Notes under the pieces: generated by a model
What the model was told of the DNA's origin: nothing
Seen by the model: only the letters and a program-made list of their open reading frames with translations
Database searches by the model: none
Source of the DNA: Gymnogyps californianus
Lineage: Eukaryota; Chordata; Aves; Accipitriformes; Cathartidae
NCBI RefSeq assembly: GCF_018139145.2
Contig: NC_059471.1
Coordinates: forward strand, 66,226,020-66,290,019
DNA: 64,000 bases
Reading direction: 5' to 3'
In this document: positions 1-10,470 of the stretch, one piece after another
How the letters are laid out: the number at the start of each line of letters is the position of its first letter
How positions within the stretch are numbered: the stretch's first letter is position 1
Program-made: the position numbers and the translations under genes

Positions 1-2159
1 CCTACTGCCAACAAGACATATTTTTCCATCACGGCTTCCAAAGATGAAAGTCAAAATAATGAACACCAAGTAATTTTCCATTACTTTCAACTATTTCTTT
101 TTTCAAGATTTACTGATGCAAGTCAGCCATTCATATCATATGATTTGTCAATGGTCTTTTTTTTTGTCACATCTGAAGAAATCTGTTAAAATAGATCCCC
201 AATCCAGATCGTACTAAAACATTGGCTCTGAGTTGCAGAGAGACTGCCTCTGTCACTCATCGGTGTCTGGGGGAGAGATGTCACTCTTTGACATCACTGT
301 TTGTGGTGCAGGTGGTGGTTAGAATGTCCTTGGGGACGGTTTGCTAATGTCCCTTGAAGGCAAAGTTTAGCCCAGCCTTGGAGCATGATTTGTGGTCTAC
401 TGCAGTTACATGGACTGGTGGTTATTCATCCCCATCTCTGTTGGATTTAAGAGCAATTTGTGCTTTCCCAGCAGACTGGATACTGGTTTAAAAGGGTACT
501 TGCAGAAACAGCATCTTTTGCACAAGTAATGTTTTGTCTTTTGATTTGTGTTTTAAAGCATCATTGCATAAAGGGAAATGATGATTTACATTCTGAAGGC
601 ACTCTTTGCCCTGGTGTCAGTTAAATTCATGCTAGGCAAAATCTTTCCAAATGAATCTTCCTGCTAGAGAAAATGGCAGTAAGTTGTACATGGGCATGTG
701 ATGCCTGATGGTGCACTTCTCTGATGGAAACTTCAGCAGTGGATGGATGCTGAATGCTAGCAAAGTAGCTGCACCTAAACCATCTGTCTGAAAAAGGAGA
801 AGAAAAAACTAGGGCAATCTACCCTTTCTGCTCCATTTCCCCCTGACAGGCTTGAGAGGAGAGATCTACCCTCTGGTTCTCCGGGCATTTTGAAGAACAG
901 GGAGAACTCCTTCTCTGTTGCCCACCAGCAGCCTCTACCTCCCTATGGCAGGGGGAAGAAAGGGGCTGCCAGGAGCTTCTACTAGCTCCGCCTAGTCCTA
1001 AATAAAAGCAATCAGATCACTTCAGTGCAAGGAGCAGCAGCACCCAAACAGCATGCAAACACAAACAGAAAAATGTCAATTTATGATTTTCAGCTCCAGT
1101 ACGGCAACCCACCAACTCCGGAGCCCTAGCATAATGATAGGCACCTTCTGCTCCTCATCATCTCTTGCCCACTGTGGTGTCCAACCTCATTTCAGGTTTT
1201 CAGCTGCGGTATCCAAGCTAAGTGGTCGCCAGAGACACCATCCGGTCAATGTGGAAAATAGTCACCTCCAAGCGTAATTCACCCCAACTAAAACTAGAGT
1301 TATTCATCTTCCTTCTGTTTCCAAGGTCTTCCTGCTTGAAATATTCCTCACATTTCACTAGGCAGAGTAAGTATTTCCCAGGGTCATCCAGTCAAGACTG
1401 CTTGGATATTAGCATGTAAACGAATGAACTGAATCAGTGAACTTCAGTTTGCTCTTCCTGCCCATCTCTGTGCAATGTAGGGTTGTCTAGTTAAACTGAG
1501 TCTTACCTAATACAAGAGGGGCATCATTTTGGCCTCGTGGTCCTGTATTTCTTAATTTAGTAAAATACAGCTATTGTCAGGTTGGTTTTGAACCTTTGCT
1601 TTGGGGCTTATAGTTAGGTTTTATTCAGCTGAAAGACAGCAAACTTTTTTCTGTTGCTATATGACCTCACCTACAGAAATACCAGGGCAGATTTTGTTGT
1701 TGTTACTGAGTCATTTAGAATACAAGGAAAAACTCCAGTAAGGCAAGACATGAGAATTCAGAATGAGACACTGCACAAAACTGATGGTCTATTTGCTGCA
1801 ATAATTTTGAAATCCAGCTGTGCAAATTTGGTTTAAGAATTCATCAAACAGACCCTAAGAAAACACTTTATAAATTAAAGCTCACTGATGGGTCTAGATG
1901 AGCAATATTTTTCAGCTGAAACGGAGCCTACATCTTCAGTGGGAAGCCTAGAGTTTTTAGTTTGTAGGTAGTAGACTACGGAGAGATGGGCAGGAACAAT
2001 ATTTGTTGGACAGAGGGAGGAGGACTCCAGTGGAAATGCTGCTTATCCCAGAAGTCTCCCTCTACTGCCTTGAGATATCTTTGTTTATGCTGCTTTTTTT
2101 TGCCTGTAGAGACCCATTTTAAAGCTGATTTTTGGATGCCAAAGGAATATGGCGTCTTG
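1..2159. other. No gene recognised
   Basis: Unique-looking DNA. Open frames are short, have no recognisable domains and no splice-consistent partners. Nothing else was seen. Confidence 0.6.
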
Positions 2160-2985
2160 AGTATAAATGGCAAGGGGCTGGCAGCAGGGGGGCTGCGGAG
2201 GTGGCCTCTGTGAGGGGGCTGCCCCATGCCAGACACAGCCGTTTCCAGCCAGCTTTAGTGGACCCGCCACTTGCCACAGCTGAGCCCATCAGTGAGGCTG
2301 GTGATGCCTTGATGATAACATATTTAAGAAAGGGTAAAAAACACTGAACAGGCAGAGGAGTTAAAAAAAAGGTGGGAAACAGCAGCGCAAACACCAAGGT
2401 CAGAGAAGGAGGAGGAGGAGGTGCTCCAGGCACTGGAGCAGATACCCACACTGCAGCCCATGGAGGGAGGACCCCACAACAGAGCAGCTGGATATTGCTA
2501 AAGGAAGCTGCAGCCCATGGAAAGCCCACACCGGAGCAGAAGAAAGATGTGGGAGGAAAGGGCAGAGAGAAACCACTACGTACTGGCCATATACACTCCC
2601 CTTGCACTGCTCGTTACCTCACTGAAAGGACTGAGTGTATCTGCAGTGGTAACAAGGGCAGGAGGAGAGGAGTCTGAAGTGAAAGAGCGAACTTGAGCAT
2701 GGGAAAGGGGGAAGGAAAGGTGTTGTTTTAATGCTTGTCTTTTTGTTTCTCACTACGTGATTCAGAAATTAAATACTTATTTTAATTGGCAATAGATTAA
2801 TTTTCCACAACTTGAGTCTGTTTTGCCTGCAGCAGTAATTGGTAAGTGATCTCCCTGGCTTTATCTTGTCCCATGAGCTTTCTCATTTCTGCTTTTCCTA
2901 TTTTCTGCGCCCCCACCCCCCAAGAGGGGGTGTGAGTGAGTGGCTGGGTGGAAGTTTGGTTGTTAGCCATGGCTATCCCACCACA
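2160..2985 (+). mobile_element. Old, diverged relative of LTR family 1
   Basis: It shares ordered landmarks with family 1: GAGCCCATCAG, GATAACATATTTAAGAAAGG, ACACCAAGGTCAG, GTAATTGGTAAGTGATC and the GTGAGTGAG near the end. No target duplication is visible, and the ends are approximate. Confidence 0.7.
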
Positions 2986-5373
2986 TAAGGCTATTGCACT
3001 GGAATTAGTGTAACAGACCCCCCAATTTTTTTTTTGTGAGCCAGAGTTAGTGTCTCAACTTCCATACACAAGGATTATTTCTGGGGATGCCTAATTCAGC
3101 GGGGAAGATCCTGCAGCACAGTGAGTGCTTTAGGTCTGTGTTGTAGCAAGCTCTTAAGGATAGTAATTATTCTTTAAGAAACATGTCAACCCAAGAAAAG
3201 GAGTACTATAAGGTCTCTCACTTCTTTCACTTTTAAAAAGTGTTGAAAAGGAGAAAGAAGGCAATACCAAAATAACAGATGGCATAGAAAGGAACAAGAA
3301 AGCAGGAAAGAAGAGATATGGAAAGAAGAATGAATTAACATGAAAGTGGAAAGGAGAGAACTTGTTACTGTAGTCTCTGGATTTCCAAAGCAAGGGTAGT
3401 GCTGTGTTGAAGGAACAGAAGTTGAACCAAACTAGGTAGGAAAAGAAAGATATTTTCTTATTTAAAACTGTCCAAAAATGCTTTAAGGGCCAAATGCAGG
3501 CGAAGGGTCATCATGGCTTCATGTGGTCCTGTGTGAACACAAGGAGGGAAGAAGAGAAACTTATCCTTTAGGCTGATGTTGGCATAGGAACATATACTTG
3601 TAGGCTGCCCATTGAAAAATTTCTTTTAACAGCTGTGATGTATAACCATTAAAGTAATTCAGTGGCAGACAGGTCTTCCAGTGGGAGCAGTGGGAAGAAA
3701 CAGCATTCACTTCTCTGAGGGTCAAGCTCATAGAATCATAGAATATCTCAAGTTGGAAGGGACCCATAAGCACCATCAAGTCCAACTCCCTGCTCCTCAC
3801 AGGACTACCTAAAACCAAAACATATGACGAAGAGCATTGTCCAGATGCTCCTTGAACTCTGAGCCCACTGATGGAAGAAGATCCTTTAACGCAGCAGTAA
3901 CAATAAGATGGATGCACCAGCCTGCTCTTTCAAGGTCTTTCTTCCTACAGCCTCCCAATCTAGATGACAAGGTTCCCTTCAGGGTGGCAGCTTTGAGCCC
4001 AGGTCTGCACTCCAGAGCCCAGACTGCATGTGTAGAGATAAAAAACCATTAAATACAACAGCAAATTTAAATCGTTAGCAAAGCTTGGCAAGTATCCCTG
4101 AATGTCGAAATTACAGCTCTCCAAATCAGTGCTTATTAAAGGCCCAGTTCCACACTGTTTAGTAGGAAAGCTTTTGGCACCTGACACGGGAATGAGGTAC
4201 GTAGGAAGACAGCGATGACTTCCCTTCTGTTTGACTCTCTCTATAACTGCATGGACAGGCTGTAAGGACAACAGGGAATGTGGCTGCATCTCACTGAATC
4301 AGATCATTAAAACAGTCAGAACTATCATAGCCATAAAAGCGGTTCTAGAGACAGTCTACAGAGAGGCTCCACAGCACATTAATTTGCAATGACTGGGAAG
4401 TTCCCTTTGTTGCTACGGAAGCCAAGAAAATGTTGCTGTTCCAGGATTTTCACTCATTCAGAGACACTAACAAAGTGAAAAAGAAAATTTCCTGTCAATG
4501 TTGAGACAGATTACACAAGATTACACAAGAATGTCAAACACTCTGTGAGATTATCAGCAATGCAGGATCTCCCCCTCTAAAATATGGATTGCATGATTCC
4601 CTCCAGACAGGAGGAACACAAAGGCTGCAGGTCATAAAGATGTATGAAAACACCGTATAATGCTCTCTGCGGCAGTCTCTGGTTTCGTATTGGTTGGGAT
4701 AGTGTTGACTTCAGTAGTTACTTCAGTGATGGAGAAGAGAAAACAGCCAGTTGATTCCCCCCCCATGCACATAATTCTTTAGCAGATGGTTGATATTAGC
4801 AATTAAGTGTTTACAGTTAGTATTCACCACTGAACTCTGGAGTGCAACGTTAGCTGTTAACAATACTGTACTGAGATCTTTGCTGTAAGGTGGTTTTTTT
4901 TTTAATTGGCCTCTTAATTCATACCAGTGAGTGTCCTTTTGTGAAACATTGTTATTATTGCAGAGGACGAATATTAGCTAATACTGACACTGCCTGTAAA
5001 AGAAAAGAATCAAAAGCAGAAGAACACAGACAAAACTCAGGAATATAAGCAAAAAGAGGATGCGGTTGCCACACAAAATGCGAATCTCAACAAAAACTGC
5101 AGTCAACTATCTGTGACTTCCAGCAGAGGAATCCTAGGGTGATGGTATGGACTCAGCAGCTTCAGAAGAGCAGCCTGCTCATGAAACATCCTACACTAAC
5201 TCAGCATCAAAAGCAAATTATGAGAAGACCAGAACTTCTGCAATTCTACTGTACCCCAAAATCATGAGCAGCTTTCACAAATACCTGTTATCCACAGCTG
5301 CTGTTCAGAAATGAAAACTTACAAGAACCACAGTGCCTGCCTCACAAAAGTGGAGAAGTTGCAATCTCACTTG
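2986..5373. other. Non-coding DNA between old LTRs; only the CR1 fragment recognised
   Basis: Apart from the CR1 end at 3729-3905, it shows purine-rich runs (3240-3370) and a small direct repeat GATTACACAA at 4511-4530. No gene was recognised. Confidence 0.55.
3729..3905 (-). mobile_element. CR1 3'-end fragment
   Basis: The plus strand reads ATAGAATCATAGAATATCTC, then AGTTGGAAGGGACCCATAAG and AAGTCCAACTCC. This is the reverse complement of the standard CR1 3' terminus. It is truncated after about 175 bp. Confidence 0.8.
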
Positions 5374-5378
5374 ATCAT

Positions 5379-5980
5379 TGTCGTGGTTTAACCCCAGCCG
5401 GCAACTAAGCACCGCACAGCCGCTCGCTGACTCCCCCCAGTGGGATGGGGGAGTGAATTGGAAGAGTAAAAGCGAGAAAACTCGTGGGTTGAGATAAAGA
5501 CAGTTTAATAGGTAAAAGAAAAGCCACACATGCAAGCAAAGCAAACCAAGGAATTCATTCACCACTTCCCATCGGCAGGCAGGTGTTCAGCCATCTCCAG
5601 GAAAGCAGGGCTCCATCATGTGTAACAGTTACTTGGGAAGACAAACACCATCACTCCAAACATTCATCCCCCCCCTTCCTTCTTCTTCCCCCAGCTTTAT
5701 ATGCTGAGCATGATGTGATATGGTATGGAATATCCCTTTGGTCAGTTGGGGTCAGCTGTCCCAGCTGCGTCCCCTCCCAGCTTCTTGTGCACCCCCAGCC
5801 TACTCGCTGGTGGGGTGGGGTGAGAAGCAGAAAAGGCCTTGACTCTGTGTAAGCACTGCTCAGCAGAAACGAAAACATCCCTGTATTATCATCAACAGTG
5901 TTCCCAGCACAAATCCCAAACATAGCCCCATACTAGCTACTACGAAGAAAATTAACTCTATCCCAGCTGAAACCAGCACA
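5379..5980 (-). mobile_element. Solo LTR, family 2 (ERVL-like)
   Basis: 602 bp with TG...CA ends, flanked by perfect ATCAT duplications (5374-5378 and 5981-5985). Read on the minus strand it starts TGTGCTGGTTTCAGCTGGG, has a TATAAAG box (5701-5695) and a late ATTAAA, and ends AACCACGACA. This LTR type is common in bird genomes. Confidence 0.9.
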
Positions 5981-6459
5981 ATCATCTCAGTACTAGTAAT
6001 TTTGTACGATGAGAGCTTAGCATCTGTAATTTTACCTGGTGTGATTGTGGCTTGGTCCTACAAGCACTGAAAGTCAAGTTTTCTTTTGTAATCATACTAA
6101 TAAAAAAAAAAAGTTTTTCTGTTAGGCTTGGGTAGTTGCTGATATTAGAACTAATCATATATTAAGAGCATCTTAATTAGCAGTGAGAAATGACCTAACC
6201 AAATCTCCTTTTTCCTCTCCAAAATAAACATGTCTGGCTAAAATGGAGCACATTCTTGCTGGCTGCACTGATTTCTGTCTGGGTATTTGGGTCCACCAAC
6301 ATAGAACTTGTTGCAAGCATTGGCTATATGAGATAAGTTGGCAGAGAATAAATATTTGGGCTCCAGAGACACTTCTGCAACAGTTACAGCAGCACATACA
6401 GAGACCATTAGATTATTTAAACATGCCTATAAATGAATATTGAGCTTTTATAAATGGCC

Positions 6460-6790
6460 AGAGCTGATGTGGCAACACAATTGCTGTAACGGTGATCCAC
6501 AGAAGGTGCCTATACTGGAGAGTGAGCCAGTCACCAACCCTTCAGGATGTTTGCCAGAGGTCTGTAAATGCACTTGGATTTCCAGAGGCAACTTAATTTG
6601 GCAATTCTTTAAGCCAGTATCCTCTGAATCCTTCAGCTTTCCCTTTGCACACAAAACAACACTTGCCTCATGGACCAAATTTTCTTTTGGCTGAAATGCT
6701 GCCTGCAAGTGCTCCCACAAAGCTGCATTGGCAGGTCCCTTACGTGGAACAGAAATAAAAACTTTACATGTTTTATTTCACAGCAGTGAA
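6460..6790 (-). repeat. Detached distal part of the TUBGCP3 3'UTR duplicate
   Basis: The stretch at about 6630-6783 aligns to 15895-16046, including a shared AAATGCTGCCTGCAAGT and a minus-strand AATAAA. It is separated from the main duplicate block by about 1.36 kb of unmatched DNA (6784-8147). Upstream of 6630 the match weakens. Confidence 0.6.
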
Positions 6791-8147
6791 GAATTCATCC
6801 CCTAAACCATGCCTGAACTCATAACTGTAATTGGTGAAGCCAGAGAGTTGCTGAAATGACTTAATAAAAATGCTGAGTTTAGTTAGTTGGGAGAGAAGAG
6901 TGAGAAGAAGGAGGCCTGGTTTAAAGGAGAAACATAGCTCTAACTATAGCTAAAAGGAACAAAAGTAGACCCCAGAAGAGAAGGGGAAGTAGGACTCTCC
7001 GAAGTCCATCCCCAAGTCTCAGCTAAAAGACACAGGGAGGCACCAAGAAAGTCCCAGGAGCTATTGCAGATCTCCAAGGAGCAGGGGAAGAGCAGAGGGC
7101 TGTACAGCCGCAGGAGGGAGGACATGGCAAGAATTCAGTTAAAGCTAGCTTAGTGAAGTGAAGGGGGGGCAAAACAGAGCGAAGGGAGCAGGAGAAAAGA
7201 CGAGGCAAACTCTCTTCGTTAAACAAGCATACGACCTGCAAGTGACACTGAAAGACATGACAGGTTGGTATTACAGGTCTCCATCCTCTACATAGGTCAC
7301 AATTAGTTTTATCAAATACTTTGCCATAATGGATGTTTCTGTTGCAAAACTTGGAGAATTACATTTTATCTTGCTAAAAATAACTGCTTCCAAGCAAAGA
7401 TCAGAATGTCAGCACAGCTTACTTATGTCAGGACAGAGCTCAGCCATCCCGTAATGCAGGTGAGGAAGAAGCTGATGCAGGGCAGGCTTCTCTCCTGGTA
7501 GTAAAACTGCTTACTTAACCTTAGAGGTTGACCTTTGACTGCTTCAGAAGCCTAATTCCAGTTTAGCCTAAGTTTATATTACGCCAGACCTTTGCATCAT
7601 CAGGGACGTGCTGCTCCCTGGCCTAAATCAGCGACTCGGTGCTGAGAGATCACCCTCCTCTGTGAGACAGCAAAATGACAGACAAATCAAACAGACTGGC
7701 AGTGTAAATTGCAGGTCGTATCACCCAGATTCTTCTGGTGAAAAATACAGGGCACGTTATATTGGAGCTGGGAGGAGGCAAAACGGTGTCTTTGCCTCAA
7801 CTACAGAATCTGCAAAGTCTTGGCCAGTGGATTTGTTTCAAGGGGTTGGCAGCCTGCTAAGAAGTTAATCTGTCCCTTTGGTTTCGATTTAAAAGGCTTC
7901 CTCTTGGGAGTGATGTGTCTAATTGTCCAGAAAGAAAATGACATTGTGGCTGAATCCCCACCTCCCTCGCCCTCTGCCACCCCCGTTCCCAGGACTCGCT
8001 CACCACCTGAACCTTAGCTCTTCTCTACAGGTCCATCCCTCTTACACCACACAGTGCAATTGAAAAGTCTGTGTCCATCCCAGCTGGGAAAGGCAGGTTA
8101 TCCTGCAGGATAACCTACTGGGGAGCACTGCTTCCACCCTCAGCAGT
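6791..8147. other. Unmatched DNA splitting the TUBGCP3 3'UTR duplicate
   Basis: It has no counterpart between 16046 and 16090 in the functional locus. Purine-rich around 6880-7240. No terminal repeats, target duplication or coding signature was found, so either an insertion here or a loss at the functional copy is possible. Confidence 0.5.
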
Positions 8148-9213
8148 GTCTGGATGTCCAGAGGACAAACCTCTTAGTCCGGACTTGCAGGTTTGAAGCA
8201 TCGTCCTCATGAGAGTTCACCTCCATCATGACTCACAGCAGCCTCGCCTGCATGGCCTGGCAGGCGCCTCTGCTTCCCAGGGGTTCAAGCAGGGTAAGGA
8301 CAAAGGGCAAAAAAGGCCACAGACATGGTTTATTTGAGGGCAATTTTTAATTAATGAATTCCACACAACTGTAACTATAGTTAATATTAGTACCAAAGTC
8401 TTGTAATGGGTTTGTTTGCTAGAGAGATCTGTAAACCAACTGCACTCCGAACTGGAGGCTCCTCCTTGCTTACCCTGCTCAAAAATCGGTGTCTTGCAAT
8501 TGCAAAAGGCAAAACAAGTGTTTGAAAGATAACTGTGTTTTTCTAAGTTTGCACTTGTGGAACATAATATATGGATACTTCAATTACCTGATATAATTAC
8601 ATCCTTGCAAACAAAAAAAGATTCCCTCCCCCAATATCTGGACAGCCATACATAAATATTTACAAAAGAAAAATAGGCAAGGAAAGACAAATAAAGTAGT
8701 CTTGATTACCCAAGCCATTTTCTTTCTAATACATCAGAATTTGAAAGTAAACTACACTTTCCTTTGACAGTATTGAGGTTTTAACTTCAGTTCTTAGGAT
8801 ATTTCATACACAATAAGGTCACTCCTGCTCTGCTTCTACGGTTTGCTCCTGTACAGTAACCATAGAATTTCCCTACTAAATGACTTTTATTTGTAATATT
8901 AACCTTGAAAACAAACACAGAAAAAAATTTAAAGTATGTTAGTTTGTCATAAATATATCACAGTATTGAAAATGAGCATAATTACATGCTTTATATAGCT
9001 TCTTAACAAGAACATTAGGTCTGAGTCCAAAACTCTTGGCTTTAACCAAAGTGATTTCAAATAGAACAAGTATATATAGAAAAAGAATCCTATTTTCTTG
9101 TTAAAAAAAGAAATGGTGCTTTCTTAAACAAAAGAACATGTAATTTCCTGGACACAGACCCAAGTTACAGTGGGGAGAGCTCAGAAAGCTCCAAAATAAA
9201 TATCGCATTCATT

Positions 9214-9897
9214 AAGGATGATTTAAGAAGCTGATTGGAAGAGGTTCAATCAGCCCTTTTAGTCTGGTAATTCTAGAAATGTCAGTGTAAAAAACCCTAC
9301 TTTTTTTGCTTTCTGCTATACAGTGTCACACAATCACATGACCAAAAACATGTTGCCTGCAGAAATGGTAGACACCAATCACGCACGATTCGGTTGCATT
9401 ATGTCAACACCGATTGCCTTGTCCAACAAGACGTTCAACATCCTTCGGATACCGAGGTGCAGTCCTTAGCAGTTGTTCCACATATGTGAGCTTCGTCTGC
9501 CTCTAGTGCCCAACGATACCCGAAGCCTTGGCTCTCTTGCTCTATAATGTTCGCTGAAGTCCAATCTAAAGCTAAGAAACTGAAGGCTTTCGTCAGAACT
9601 GTTTGTCAGCAGTTTTATCTTCAAATGTCTGCCATGCATGTTAGAGTCTCCAGTGCAAACAGCTCGGTCTTTTCAACCGCCCCCCTCCCCCCACCCCCCA
9701 TGCCCTGCTGGCACCCTCCGTCTGGCTGAAGGCTCCCGGGCTGCAGGGGAGCTGCCCCTGTGCCACTGCCCCAGCCCTCCCAGGGCAGCCCCACCGTACT
9801 TGGGAGACCAATTCAGGACCCAACCCATGCCAACAGGAGACCTCACCTTGTTGCTGTGTTGCATGTACATTGCAGGCCAGGCCAGCATTAGACCACC
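9214..9897. repeat. High-identity tract shared with 17162-18065
   Basis: By hand count there are 22 mismatches in 684 aligned bases (11 in 9214-9612 and 11 in 9613-9897). The only length change is one 220-bp deletion at 9612/9613. Sequence on both sides is far more diverged. Confidence 0.85.
9466..9639 (-). pseudogene. Truncated copy of the TUBGCP3 terminal exon (57-codon open frame)
   Basis: Positions 9612-9466 align without gaps to the functional exon. The frame reads [20 protein letters not shown] and continues to RGRRSSHM. The first ~25 coding bases of the exon and its acceptor are missing, because 220 bp present at 17561-17780 are deleted here. The stop TGA has become TGG, adding W-N-N-C before a TAA. 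An ATG at 9639-9637 lies in intron-derived sequence and keeps the frame open for 57 codons. Against the functional exon I count five amino-acid changes and one silent change, the pattern of relaxed constraint. A translated product is unlikely. Confidence 0.85.
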
Positions 9898-10470
9898 TCT
9901 TGCTTCAATACGTATTTGATGTAGGCCATACCTACAGCAGCAAGTGGCACCCCAGCGCAGCAGGGCATCTGCCCAGTAGAGCAGTCGGTGCTGCTGACTC
10001 AGCCAGCTTCTATCAATTTAGAGCAAAACCCAACTACAGCCTCATTATTGCTAACAGCTCTTAAAAAATTTGGCCCATCTTTTCCCAGGGAGGGAGAAGT
10101 GCAATATTTCGGCCCAGATGGCAAATTTCTTACAGATTTAAAGCCCCCATGTCAAGGTCCGCTCCAGCAAGGGAGTGTTTTTTATCTGGGGATGCTGTTC
10201 TCTTTTCCATTAGACCTGAACATGAAGCACTGAGCTCCTTTTGACAATGCAGCAGTTTGTTCAGCGAGGCTATAGCTTAGCCAGGTGGAAACTGGAATTC
10301 TTTGATAGAAAAGGCTACAATATAATTAAAAATACACAGCTGTTATGAGCCCCAACCTTATCTTAGAAAGCCATAGTACATAAACAGCACATATTAATAC
10401 AGAAGTTACACTTCATCTGCACTTTGAATCAGAACTCACAATTCATATAAAAACCCCGAAGGATCCTGGA

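Larger units (their letters stand above)
8148..10470 (-). repeat. Downstream duplicate of the TUBGCP3 3' end (main block, unit A)
   Basis: This block follows the functional locus from about 16090 to 20868: 3'UTR-like sequence, terminal exon, then last-intron sequence up to near the exon 21 boundary. Outside 9214-9897 the match is roughly 80% or lower with many small gaps. The LTR present in the functional intron (18273-19220) is absent here, so that insertion came after the duplication. Confidence 0.75.

Noticed and set aside
2119..2607. 162-codon minus-strand frame
   Set aside because: It is antisense to an old LTR-like element and low complexity (Pro/Phe-rich).
9620..9640. Alternative acceptor allowing the 9.5-kb copy to serve as a second last exon
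   Set aside because: The only nearby AG (in TGGCAG) has no pyrimidine tract, and the true acceptor is deleted.
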